Part shown: positions 42,539 to 50,481 of the stretch, in pieces
Position numbering within the stretch: position 1 is the stretch's first letter
How the letters are laid out: each line of letters begins with the position of its first letter
Source: Salinicoccus hispanicus
GTDB lineage: Bacteria > Bacillota > Bacilli > Staphylococcales > Salinicoccaceae
NCBI RefSeq assembly: GCF_009831115.1
Contig: NZ_WUUK01000001.1
Location: 310,001-374,000, forward strand
DNA: 64,000 nucleotides
Reading direction: 5' to 3'
Program-made: the position numbers and the translations under genes
The notes under the pieces: generated by a model
The model's database searches: none
The model's input: the letters and a program-made list of their open reading frames with translations, nothing else
What the model was told of the DNA's origin: nothing

Positions 42539-42901
42539 ATGGGTCTCGATATGTATTTGTACCTGCAAGAAAAGGAAACACAGGAAGTAATAGAATATAG
42601 CTACTATAGAAAGTTCAATGCATTGCAAGGATATTTTGTGAGAAAATATGAAATCGAAAATTGTGGAAAGATTAAAATCTCAAACGAAACAATCAATGAT
42701 CTTTACCTTACGTTGAATGAGGTACGGCACTCTCCGGAAAAGGCAAATCTTCTTATGCCCGTCTTTCCAGGCCCTTTTTTTGGTTCCTATGAATATGATC
42801 GCATATACCATAACTACATAAACCAGGCTGCTTGCGATTTTTATCATGCAAAGTTCATCAACTATGATAAGTATGATCTTTACTATACATCAGATTGGTA
42901 A
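42539..42901 (+). CDS. hypothetical protein beginning MGLDMYLY
   Basis: 120 residues, aromatic-rich (many Tyr/Phe). The opening MGLDMYLYLQEKE is seen in a loose group of uncharacterised phage and bacterial proteins; I know no function. It has GGGGGAG 7 bases before the ATG and starts 11 bases after the radC remnant stop. It ends with FINYDKYDLYYTSDW. No catalytic motif or membrane segment is visible. Confidence 0.65.
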   Translation: MGLDMYLYLQEKETQEVIEYSYYRKFNALQGYFVRKYEIENCGKIKISNETINDLYLTLNEVRHSPEKANLLMPVFPGPFFGSYEYDRIYHNYINQAACDFYHAKFINYDKYDLYYTSDW

Positions 42902-42956
42902 TGCTAATGCCAAACATTACAATAGTATTACAACCCTGTAATAATTGTAAATTATG

Positions 42957-42985
42957 TTGAAAACCGAAATAATGTACGTTATGAT
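42957..42985 (+). promoter_or_regulatory. promoter of structured RNA element A
   Basis: TTGAAA, 17 bases, TATGAT. Expected start near 42992. The related element B has an equally placed promoter (TTGATA, 17, TAACAT). Confidence 0.65.
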
Positions 42986-42991
42986 TTATGT

Positions 42992-43167
42992 ATCTTATAA
43001 ATTACATAACAAGGAGGACAATTTCATGCTTACTGTAACTAACTTCTTCGAAAAACAACTGCATAGTGTTGCCTCCTTCGATAGATTCTAACCACTCCTG
43101 GTTCTAATCTAGATATCATATATATTATTTCTTATCTGTTAGGGGAGGCGCAAGCCTCCCTATTTTT
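42992..43167 (+). ncRNA. structured RNA element A (copy 1 of 2)
   Basis: A transcript of about 175 nt. A hairpin at 43082-43111 pairs TAGATT with AATCTA and AACC with GGTT around loop ACTCCT. Then comes a linker (43111-43141) almost identical to that of element B, and a terminator GGGAGGC, GCAA, GCCTCCC, TATTTTT (43143-43167). Both hairpins differ from copy B by paired, structure-preserving changes. It contains a short reading frame with a strong ribosome site. It could be an independent small RNA or the first part of the leader of the ABC exporter genes. Confidence 0.6.
43026..43091 (+). CDS. 21-residue leader-type peptide in element A
   Basis: AAGGAGG is 8 bases before the ATG. The peptide starts MLTVTNFFEKQLHS and ends VASFDRF; its stop lies in the left arm of the first hairpin, so ribosome position would affect folding. 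Copy B lacks the corresponding ribosome site and frame, so the peptide is not a conserved part of the element. Confidence 0.4.
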   Translation: MLTVTNFFEKQLHSVASFDRF

Positions 43168-43180
43168 ATGCCTGATATCA

Positions 43181-43210
43181 GTGTGCACATTAATAGTGCG
43201 CACTTTTTTT
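43181..43210 (+). terminator. second terminator in the ABC exporter leader
   Basis: GTGTGCAC, loop ATTAATA, GTGCGCAC (one G-U pair) and seven T. It lies 14 bases after the terminator of element A. Confidence 0.75.
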
Positions 43211-43252
43211 ATTGTAATTTATAAGAATATTTCGAACTCTAGGGGTGATGAT

Positions 43253-43342
43253 ATGCCAAATTCAAAATGCAAAAGACAGCCTGATGCAATGACAACAACG
43301 AAAATTTCAACAAAGACTACCAGTGGATGCTCTCGACTGTAA
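43253..43342 (+). CDS. 29-residue leader peptide candidate of the ABC exporter operon
   Basis: AGGGGTGAT lies just before an ATG that opens a 29-codon frame (MPNSKCKRQPDAMTTT, later SGCSRL). Its stop is 41 bases before the exporter start. In B. subtilis the related bmrCD operon is induced by ribosome-stalling antibiotics through a leader peptide, BmrB, so a similar role is plausible. No sequence similarity to BmrB is claimed. Confidence 0.4.
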   Translation: MPNSKCKRQPDAMTTTKISTKTTSGCSRL

Positions 43343-43355
43343 TTGTGGATTGAGT

Positions 43356-43374
43356 GCCCTGGTAAGAACAGGGT
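43356..43374 (+). promoter_or_regulatory. hairpin next to the ribosome site of the first exporter gene
   Basis: CCCTG (43357-43361) pairs with CAGGG (43369-43373); with G-T at the base the right arm runs into the ribosome site GGGTGGTG. It could partly hide that site, as in translational attenuators. Confidence 0.35.
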
Positions 43375-43383
43375 GGTGTTATC

Positions 43384-45120
43384 ATGTTTGAGTTTCTATG
43401 GAAACTGAAATGGTATTTTAAAGAAAATAAATGGAAGTATATGATAATTGTTGGTGTACTTCTGATAGCGAATGTACTGGAAGTGATTCCGGCACAACTG
43501 ATTGGCCGGACGATCGACTTCATCGGCAACGGTGAAATGACGGAGCGGCTCATGTGGCAGCTGGTCATTATTTTCCTTGTCGTCACTGTATTGACCTATA
43601 CAGCGACTTATATATGGTCCTACCTGCTGTTTGATGGAGCGAAGAAGATTGAAGGCATCATCCGTATGAAGCTGATGCGCAAGTTCCTTCTTTTGTCACC
43701 AAGCTTCTATGAACGGAATAAGACAGGCGACCTGATGGCCAAAGCGACAAACGATCTGCGCAGCGTCAATATGGCTTCAGGCTTTGGGCTGCTGACACTG
43801 ATCGATGCCACGTCATTCATGCTGACGATCATTCTCGTCATGGGCTTCACGATTTCCTGGCAGCTGACTTTATTTGCGCTTCTGCCTTTGCCGATTCTGG
43901 CGATCGTGGAGCAGCGTCTCGGCAAGAAGATCAATGCGGCGCACAAGGAAAGCCAGGCGGCATTCGGTCTGATGAATGACTCGGTTCTGGAAATCGTCGA
44001 AGGGGTCAGATTGACCCGAAGCTATGTGCAGGAAAAAGCGGAGAATAACCGCTTCCGAGGCATGACCGACGATTATCTGCAGAAGTTCATGAAAGTCGAG
44101 CGTCTGGATGCGCTATTCAGGCCGCTGACCATCATCGTCACGACATTCAGCTTCATGGTTGCTTTCGGCTATGGTGCGGTACTTGCCAATCGGGGTCTCA
44201 TATCGGTCGGAGATATTGTCACCTTCAACATCTATCTGAACATGCTGATCTGGCCGATGTTTGCAGTCGGCATGCTGTTCAATGTAATGCAGCGTGGAAA
44301 TGCGTCACTCACTCGGATTGACACGGTTCTTGACACTAAAGACGATGTGCTGCATCAGGGTGACATGATGATGACGAACGCAGGTATGGATTTTGACCAG
44401 CTGTCATTCCAGTATCCGCTCAGCACACGAACAAACTTGAAGGATATTTCGTTCGAGCTCAAAAGTGGCGAAACACTCGGTATCGTCGGCAGAACCGGCA
44501 GCGGGAAATCGACGCTCGTCAAACAGCTGCTGAAATTCTATCCCGAAGGCCAGGGGGGCCTGGTCATCGATGGTAAAAGCATTGCAGAACTTGATAAAAA
44601 AGCATTAAGGGAGAAGATCGGCTACGTGTCCCAGGAGAACATCCTTTTCTCAAGAACTGTCAGAGAAAATATCCTTTTCGGCAACCCGGGAGCGACTGAG
44701 GCGGAGTTGGAAGAAGCCATTGCACTCAGTGCGCTTGATACCGACTTGAAACGTATGCCGGAAGGTCTGGATACGATGGTCGGTGAAAAAGGCATTGCGC
44801 TCAGTGGTGGTCAGAAACAGCGCATCTCCATTGCGAGAAGTCTGATCCGCGATCCCGACATCCTGATATTGGATGATGCACTCAGTGCTGTTGATGCGAA
44901 AACCGAGAAGCGGATCATCGATGGCATCAGACGAAACCGTACCAGCAAGACGACGATCATCGTGACACATAGGCTTTCTGCAGTACAGCATGCAGATAAA
45001 ATTGCGGTGCTCGACGATGGACAGGTTGTCGAAATGGGTACACACGAAGCACTATCAGCAACCGGTGGCTGGTACAGCCAGCAGAACGACTACTACCGGA
45101 CTGGAGGTGAAACAATATGA
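43384..45120 (+). CDS. multidrug ABC exporter half-transporter, BmrC/YheI-like
   Basis: 578 residues: six-helix exporter domain (about 1-310) then nucleotide-binding domain with Walker A GRTGSGKST, Q-loop YVSQENILFS, signature ALSGGQKQR, Walker B ILILDDALSAVD and switch THRLS. The catalytic Glu after Walker B is Asp, the asymmetric site known from BmrC in heterodimers. It overlaps the next gene by 4 bases and forms with it an exporter for drugs such as dyes and antibiotics. The start has a modest GGTGGTG site. The leader upstream holds two terminators and two short frames. Confidence 0.9.
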   Translation: MFEFLWKLKWYFKENKWKYMIIVGVLLIANVLEVIPAQLIGRTIDFIGNGEMTERLMWQLVIIFLVVTVLTYTATYIWSYLLFDGAKKIEGIIRMKLMRKFLLLSPSFYERNKTGDLMAKATNDLRSVNMASGFGLLTLIDATSFMLTIILVMGFTISWQLTLFALLPLPILAIVEQRLGKKINAAHKESQAAFGLMNDSVLEIVEGVRLTRSYVQEKAENNRFRGMTDDYLQKFMKVERLDALFRPLTIIVTTFSFMVAFGYGAVLANRGLISVGDIVTFNIYLNMLIWPMFAVGMLFNVMQRGNASLTRIDTVLDTKDDVLHQGDMMMTNAGMDFDQLSFQYPLSTRTNLKDISFELKSGETLGIVGRTGSGKSTLVKQLLKFYPEGQGGLVIDGKSIAELDKKALREKIGYVSQENILFSRTVRENILFGNPGATEAELEEAIALSALDTDLKRMPEGLDTMVGEKGIALSGGQKQRISIARSLIRDPDILILDDALSAVDAKTEKRIIDGIRRNRTSKTTIIVTHRLSAVQHADKIAVLDDGQVVEMGTHEALSATGGWYSQQNDYYRTGGETI

Positions 45121-46868
45121 AAGAACTTAAAAGATTAGTCGGCTATGCCATGGCATTCAAGGGCTGGTTTGCTCTTGGCATCACATTGATGATACTGATG
45201 GTCAGTTTTGAACTGCTTGGACCAGTGATCGCAATGATCATTCTGGACCGGCATATCCAAGGGGGAGGAGGGCAGATTGAAATGCTGCCGATCTATCAGC
45301 TGCTCGCAGTATTCCTTGGGATCAAGCTGCTGCACGCTGTATTCAGCTACTTCCAGGAAGTCGTCCTCCAGAACTCCGGGGCGCTGGTAGTACAGAAAAT
45401 GAGAAACGACGTATTCCAGCATGTTCAAAAGCTGCCGATCCGTTATTTCGATGACCTGCCGGCCGGTAAGGTGGTCGCGCGGATTACGAATGACACAGAA
45501 TCAATATTGCACATGTTTTCTGTCGTGCTCCCATTGTTCCTGGTCAGCAGTCTGACTGTCGGCGCCATTACTGTCATTACGCTTTTCATCAATATCTGGA
45601 CCGGTCTGGTCATGCTGTTATTCGTACCCATCATCATTGTGTGGATGATACTCTATCGAAAGTACTCGAATGATTTCAACCATACCAGAAGAGAACGGAA
45701 CAGTGACATCAATGCGATGATCAATGAATCCATCAGCGGCATGCCGATCATCCAGGTCTTCAACCGTGAAGAGCAGATTACACGGGAATTTGAAGCGCTG
45801 AATGATGACTACCTTAAAAACACCGGCAGTCTGATCAAGCTGGAGAGTGCTTCCGGCCAGAACCTGATGGGGACACTGAGGTCACTTTTATTTGCAGTGA
45901 TGGTCTATATTTTCGCATCCAGTTTTCTGGATGCACAGACGGCACTGTCTGTCGGTACGATGTATATACTTGTGGACTATGTCACACGCTTTTTCAATCC
46001 ACTCTTCAATATCATCGGAGAGCTGGATATATACGAGCAGGCACGTGTCGCTGCAGTGAAAGTATTCGAGCTCCTGGATGCAGAGATCGAAGCAGAAGAG
46101 GAAGACCACCTTGGCAGCTTCAACGGTCATATTGCGTTCAATGAGGTCAGCTTCTCCTATGATGATAAGCACACAGTACTTAAAGACATCAGCATCGATG
46201 TGTCGCCGGGTGAAACCGTGGCACTTGTCGGCCATACCGGATCCGGCAAGAGTTCAATCATCAATCTGCTGATGCGCTTCTATGATCCTGTTCGCGGAAA
46301 GATACTGTTCGATGGCAAGGATACGAGAGAGTTCAGCAAGCAGTCGCTGAGACACCACATGTCGATCGTACTGCAGGATCCTTTCATCTACAGCGGGTCT
46401 CTGCTATTCAATCTCAGGCTGAATAATGAAGAGATTTCAGAGGAAGAAGCGAGGGCGGCAATCATCAGTGTCGGCGGTGGCGAAATGCTGTCGCGGATGA
46501 ATCAGGGCATGCACACTGAGCTGACAGAACGTGGATCTACACTATCGCTTGGCGAACGCCAGCTCATCTCATTCGCACGCGCAATGGTATTCAATCCGAA
46601 GGTGCTGGTGCTGGATGAAGCTACCAGCAACATCGATTCCGAAACCGAGCAGATGATCCAGCATGCCATGAAGGTTGTCAGTGCAAACCGTACGACATTC
46701 ATCATTGCCCACAGACTTTCCACCATCCAGCATGCAGATCAGATTCTGTTGCTTGATAGCGGTCGTATAGTTGAAAGCGGAAATCACGAAGAACTGCTTG
46801 CCACAGGCAAGGAGTATGCCAAGATGTACACCATGCAGCTCGGCCAGCCACGTGTCATGAATGCGTAA
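45117..46868 (+). CDS. multidrug ABC exporter half-transporter, BmrD/YheH-like
   Basis: 583 residues. Exporter domain with six helices, then Walker A GHTGSGKSS, Q-loop IVLQDPFIYSG, signature LSLGERQL (degenerate SLGE instead of SGGQ) and consensus Walker B VLVLDEATSNID with catalytic Glu. With BmrC-like it makes one canonical and one degenerate ATP site: the degenerate signature here faces the partner's Asp site. It overlaps the upstream gene (ATGA) with AGGTG before its start. BmrD of B. subtilis is longer (673 residues). Confidence 0.9.
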   Translation: MKELKRLVGYAMAFKGWFALGITLMILMVSFELLGPVIAMIILDRHIQGGGGQIEMLPIYQLLAVFLGIKLLHAVFSYFQEVVLQNSGALVVQKMRNDVFQHVQKLPIRYFDDLPAGKVVARITNDTESILHMFSVVLPLFLVSSLTVGAITVITLFINIWTGLVMLLFVPIIIVWMILYRKYSNDFNHTRRERNSDINAMINESISGMPIIQVFNREEQITREFEALNDDYLKNTGSLIKLESASGQNLMGTLRSLLFAVMVYIFASSFLDAQTALSVGTMYILVDYVTRFFNPLFNIIGELDIYEQARVAAVKVFELLDAEIEAEEEDHLGSFNGHIAFNEVSFSYDDKHTVLKDISIDVSPGETVALVGHTGSGKSSIINLLMRFYDPVRGKILFDGKDTREFSKQSLRHHMSIVLQDPFIYSGSLLFNLRLNNEEISEEEARAAIISVGGGEMLSRMNQGMHTELTERGSTLSLGERQLISFARAMVFNPKVLVLDEATSNIDSETEQMIQHAMKVVSANRTTFIIAHRLSTIQHADQILLLDSGRIVESGNHEELLATGKEYAKMYTMQLGQPRVMNA

Positions 46869-46909
46869 AAATGCTGTTCTGATTTTGAATTTAACTTGTG
46901 AAACTTCAA

Positions 46910-46946
46910 AAAACCATCTGCTACTGAGGCAGATGGTTTTTATTTT
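46910..46946. terminator. terminator between the exporter operon and a convergent gene
   Basis: AAAACCATCTGC with GCAGATGGTTTT (12 bp) then TATTTTTTA; A-rich on the other strand, so probably bidirectional. Confidence 0.85.
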
Positions 46947-46956
46947 TTATACTTGA

Positions 46957-47514
46957 TCATTTTCCATCATGATCAACCGCAAAGCTGAAAACCAGCTTCA
47001 ATATATATAAAGCGAGCAGACCATTCAAAATGAGATGTGTATCAGCGAGCAGCATCAGGATGCTCAAGCCTACCAGTGCGGATGCCATCCCTGCAGTACG
47101 CTGCAACCTTCTTTCTCCTATTCTGGTAATAACCAAAACAGTTATTATGGAAAAGATCCAGATGATCGTACCCAGAAGTAGATTACCAAGGATCCAGCCT
47201 AGTATGAGTGGCTGGACATGGACGGCCAGAAAGACCAGTCTGGCTTTATGATTTGTCTGATAGTATTCGTTCGTACCTTTTGTAACATTGGCGACAACAC
47301 CACCGGTGATATCCAGCGTCAGTATTACCAGAAGTATTTCCTGCCATACTGCGAGATCCGACCATTCGTCATATGCGTGAAAAAGCAGTAGGGAGGAAAG
47401 AAGGATGCAGCTTATCAGAACAATGGCTAATTCCACCTTCGTTGTCCTTCTGCCAAACAGTTCATGCAGAGATTTTGGGACTGGAAAAGTCTTATCAGCA
47501 ATCCTTTTATTCAT
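46957..47514 (-). CDS. hypothetical integral membrane protein
   Basis: 185 residues with about five hydrophobic segments (27-47, 58-80, 95-117, 119-135, 140-175) and a charged start MNKRIADKTFPVPKSLHELFG. KGTNEYYQTNHKARLVFLAVHVQP between helices 2 and 3 is the most hydrophilic part and might carry a conserved His. I do not recognise the family. GGAGGAG is unusually far (14 bases) from the ATG, and an in-frame stop two codons upstream rules out an extension. Confidence 0.65.
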   Translation of the reverse strand: MNKRIADKTFPVPKSLHELFGRRTTKVELAIVLISCILLSSLLLFHAYDEWSDLAVWQEILLVILTLDITGGVVANVTKGTNEYYQTNHKARLVFLAVHVQPLILGWILGNLLLGTIIWIFSIITVLVITRIGERRLQRTAGMASALVGLSILMLLADTHLILNGLLALYILKLVFSFAVDHDGK

Positions 47515-47689
47515 TTTTCAACCACGCTCCTCCATACATTGATAATGGTCCTGGGCTTGTGAATAGTTATCAGTTTACCGAGAAACTCGTCATGGATTAT
47601 ATCTTAAATAACCTACTGGTGTAATATACGGTTATAATATCTTATTATATAGCAAATTTATCAAATGTACTGGAGATGGTTATTCATGT

Positions 47690-48529
47690 GTGGGATTTAA
47701 AAGTAGACATTCAGAAAGAGATTCAAATCTACCTAAAAGCCGCGAAATAATATTGAGTAGGGCCATGGAAGACCTGACAGCTGACCCTGACGTTCTAGCA
47801 GTTTACCTGGGCGGCTCTCTAGCAAAGGGGGACTATGATAACTACTCCGACATTGATCTGCATACAATTGTAGCACCTGGAAAAAGGGTTGAATTCATCA
47901 AAAATAAGCGTGTCAGGGCTGAAAGATGGGGAAATATTCTATTCCATGAAGATGCGAATCCTCTTGGACCGGTAGTGGTTACTCATTATATACCCTTTAT
48001 CAAAGTCGATAGCTGGTATCATGCGCCTGAAGAAATTGTTCCTTCCATCTGGTTAAAAGGGGTGGACGTACTTCACGATCCAAAAGGGATTATAAGCAAT
48101 ACCATTAAAGAATCATCAAATATCTCTTATATACTTTCCACCCAGGAAGTAGAGGTCTGGAAAAGTAAAATACTGGCTTTTGCCCATGAAACCTACCGCG
48201 CTGTCATGAGGGAAGAAATATACCATGCAGAATCTAATCTGGATAAGATGCGCTGGCTTGTTGTTCTAGGCTGGTATATGGAAGAGGAGAGGCATTTTGA
48301 TGCATCTTACGGCAGCTGGTCGAAAATCGAGGGCAGAAGAAGTATATTAAATGAAAGACAGCTGACTCTTCTTAGAAAGTGGAAATGCGGGAAAGTTGAA
48401 GCGGAAATCATGAACGTACTGGTTGGTATGACGCCTGAAATCCTCAGGTTAAACGAGGTACTGAGTGAAAAGGTTGAAATCAAAACCGACCAAGAACAAT
48501 TTAAAAGCATTTTAGAGATGAGCCATTGA
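47690..48529 (+). CDS. nucleotidyltransferase-domain protein, aminoglycoside-adenylyltransferase-like
   Basis: 279 residues. The polymerase-beta-type nucleotidyltransferase signature is plain: YLGGSLAKGDYDNYSDIDLH (about 43-62), with Gly-Ser and two Asp metal ligands. A helical C-terminal half (MRWLVVLGWYMEEERHF) resembles ANT-type antibiotic nucleotidyltransferases and related proteins of unknown substrate. GTG start; GGAGATGG lies a little far upstream. It might add AMP to an aminoglycoside or lincosamide, but this is only a family-level guess. Confidence 0.7.
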   Translation: MGFKSRHSERDSNLPKSREIILSRAMEDLTADPDVLAVYLGGSLAKGDYDNYSDIDLHTIVAPGKRVEFIKNKRVRAERWGNILFHEDANPLGPVVVTHYIPFIKVDSWYHAPEEIVPSIWLKGVDVLHDPKGIISNTIKESSNISYILSTQEVEVWKSKILAFAHETYRAVMREEIYHAESNLDKMRWLVVLGWYMEEERHFDASYGSWSKIEGRRSILNERQLTLLRKWKCGKVEAEIMNVLVGMTPEILRLNEVLSEKVEIKTDQEQFKSILEMSH

Positions 48530-48604
48530 AAAATCCTATCAAGGTGGTATTACGATAGCTGCATCAGTTGCCAGTAATGAACGATAAATCGAACTATTTG
48601 AAAG

Positions 48605-48633
48605 TTGACATTTCTTGGACACTCATGTAATGT
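48605..48633 (+). promoter_or_regulatory. promoter of the methionine transport operon
   Basis: Perfect -35 TTGACA, 17 bases, TAATGT. The SAM riboswitch begins about 16 bases after the expected start. Confidence 0.65.
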
Positions 48634-48655
48634 TATGAACATTCAATTGAATACT

Positions 48656-48753
48656 TTTATCCAGAGAAGTGGAGGGATTAGGCCCTTTGAAGCTTCAGCA
48701 ACAGGTCCCAGGGTACTGTGCTAAATCCTACAAGCGCTCGCTTGGCAGATAAC
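48656..48753 (+). ncRNA. SAM-I riboswitch (S-box)
   Basis: The conserved core is visible: TTATC at the start paired with GATAA at the end (P1), CCAGAGAAGTGGAGGGA, GGCCCTTTGAAGCTTCAGCAAC, and GTGCTAAATCC. High S-adenosylmethionine stabilises the aptamer and lets the following terminator form, shutting off metN-metI-metQ-aminotransferase. Confidence 0.93.
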
Positions 48754-48756
48754 CGT

Positions 48757-48792
48757 AAAACCATTTGCCATTTCGGCGGATGGTTTTTTTAT
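48757..48792 (+). terminator. riboswitch-controlled terminator
   Basis: AAAACCATTTGCC pairs with GGCGGATGGTTTT (two G-U pairs), followed by a T-run. It lies 4 bases after the aptamer and 23 bases before metN. Confidence 0.88.
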
Positions 48793-48814
48793 TTTACATA
48801 AGGGATGTGATCGA

Positions 48815-49837
48815 ATGGCCATTGTATTGGAAGATGTATCGAAGACCTATGAAGTGAAAGGCAGAAAAGTGGAGGCGCTCAAACGGCTTTCTCTGACTGT
48901 CGAGGAAGGCGAGATATTCGGCATCATTGGTTTCAGTGGGGCTGGCAAGAGTACGCTGCTCAGGCTGATCAATCTGCTGGAGCAGCCAAGTTCCGGGAGC
49001 GTCAGTGTAAACGGCACCGAACTCGGTGCGCTGTCCGGTGAGAAGCTGAGAACAAAAAGAAAGAAGATCGGCATGATCTTCCAGCAGTTCAATCTGATCG
49101 AGTCGAAGACGGTGTATCAGAATATCGAGTTCGTGCTGAAGGCGAGCAAGTATGAAAAGAAGGAAGTGAAGTCACGTATCGAGGAACTGCTTGCGCTTGT
49201 CGGATTGAGCGACAAGGCGGACAGCTATCCTGGAAACTTGAGTGGCGGTCAGAAGCAGCGGGTCGGAATCGCTCGGGCGCTTGCTAATCATCCTGAAGTG
49301 CTTCTGTGTGATGAAGCGACGAGTGCACTTGATCCGGACACGACAAAGACGATATTGAAACTGTTGAAGAAGATCAACAGGGAGCTTGGCATCACCATCG
49401 TTCTCATCACGCATGAAATGGAAGTCATCAAGGAAATCGCCGATCGGGTCGGTGTCATGACGGCGGGTGAGATTGTGGAGGAAAGTGATGTCTACAGTAT
49501 ATTCAGCCATCCCGGGCACGCGGTGACAAAAGGGTTCGTCCAGGACATCTATGATTTTTCCATCCCTCCGCACATTCAACTGAATGATAATTCGGATGTC
49601 ATTACAATCAAGTTTCTGAATGAAAATGCAGAGGCCAACTACGTCAACCAGCTCTACCGGCATTTCGACTGTGATATCAGCATCCTGAACGGACGTATCG
49701 AGTATATTCAGGATATGCCCCTTGGTTTCCTGATGCTGCATGTCCAGGGAGAGGCTCAAGAAATTACGAGACTCAAGGCGTTCATCGATGAATCCAAAGG
49801 GATAGAAAGGGCTGAAATCTATGCAGAGACTATCTGA
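48815..49837 (+). CDS. metN: methionine ABC transporter ATP-binding protein MetN
   Basis: 340 residues. ABC ATPase with Walker A GFSGAGKST (about 38-46), signature NLSGGQKQR, Walker B VLLCDEATSALD and the switch His in LITHEMEVI. The C-terminal 90 residues form the NIL/ACT-like domain that binds methionine and inhibits uptake in MetN. A GGGATGTG site precedes the ATG. It overlaps metI by 17 bases. Part of a SAM-controlled import system at the membrane. Confidence 0.93.
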   Translation: MAIVLEDVSKTYEVKGRKVEALKRLSLTVEEGEIFGIIGFSGAGKSTLLRLINLLEQPSSGSVSVNGTELGALSGEKLRTKRKKIGMIFQQFNLIESKTVYQNIEFVLKASKYEKKEVKSRIEELLALVGLSDKADSYPGNLSGGQKQRVGIARALANHPEVLLCDEATSALDPDTTKTILKLLKKINRELGITIVLITHEMEVIKEIADRVGVMTAGEIVEESDVYSIFSHPGHAVTKGFVQDIYDFSIPPHIQLNDNSDVITIKFLNENAEANYVNQLYRHFDCDISILNGRIEYIQDMPLGFLMLHVQGEAQEITRLKAFIDESKGIERAEIYAETI

Positions 49838-50480
49838 AATCACACCGCTTTTATATCGCGCACTGCTTGAAACAACACTGATGGTATCGATCTCCATATT
49901 CTTTGCGGTCCTGATCGGACTGCCGCTCGGCATACTGCTGTACATTACGGCAAATCCGCTGCTGTTCAGAATCAAACCGCTGAACCAGGTTCTTGGTGCC
50001 ATCACCAACGTCATTCGCTCGTTTCCTTTCATCATCCTCATTGTTGCCATCATGCCGGTGGCAACGTGGCTGACCAATAGCTCCCACGGGCCTGTATTTG
50101 CCAGTGTCGCGCTCTCGATCGCAGCCATTCCGCTTTTTGCCAGGCTGGTGGAAACAAGCTTCAATGGTGTGGGCAGGGGAGTGATCGAGGCAAGCATTGC
50201 AGGCGGTGCTTCCCTGATGCTTATCATTACGGATGTGCTCATTCCTGAAGCGCGTCGCGGCATCACCCAGGGGATTACCCTGACAATCATTTCCATCATC
50301 GCCTTCAGTGCCACTGCAGGTGTCGTTGGTGGTGGCGGCATCGGCGATCTTGCCATCCGCTACGGATATTACCGCTATGACACAGTGACAATGATTGCCA
50401 CTGTCGTCGCCCTGATCATCATTGTACAGCTTGTACAGCTGATCGGGGACTTTTTGACCAGAAGACAGGAGGGGAACTGA
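49821..50480 (+). CDS. metI: methionine ABC transporter permease MetI
   Basis: 219 residues with five membrane helices. The permease coupling motif is EASIAGGASLMLIITDVLIPEARRGI (EAA-x3-G type), and the family ending VVGGGGIGDLAIRYGYYRYDT is intact. It starts inside metN, so translation is coupled. metQ follows after one base. Confidence 0.93.
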   Translation: MQRLSEITPLLYRALLETTLMVSISIFFAVLIGLPLGILLYITANPLLFRIKPLNQVLGAITNVIRSFPFIILIVAIMPVATWLTNSSHGPVFASVALSIAAIPLFARLVETSFNGVGRGVIEASIAGGASLMLIITDVLIPEARRGITQGITLTIISIIAFSATAGVVGGGGIGDLAIRYGYYRYDTVTMIATVVALIIIVQLVQLIGDFLTRRQEGN

Positions 50481-50481
50481 T

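Noticed and set aside
42539-42901. Evidence of a prophage from the MGLDMYLY protein
   Set aside because: No other phage-like gene is nearby; one small protein of a loosely phage-associated group is not enough.
42992-43167. Elements A and B as ends of a transposon
   Set aside because: They are in direct, not inverted, orientation, each has promoter and terminator, and no transposase lies between them.
49172-50356. Long minus-strand open frame (394 codons) across metN-metI
   Set aside because: It is the complement of two well-supported genes, lacks family features, and reflects codon bias of the coding strand.
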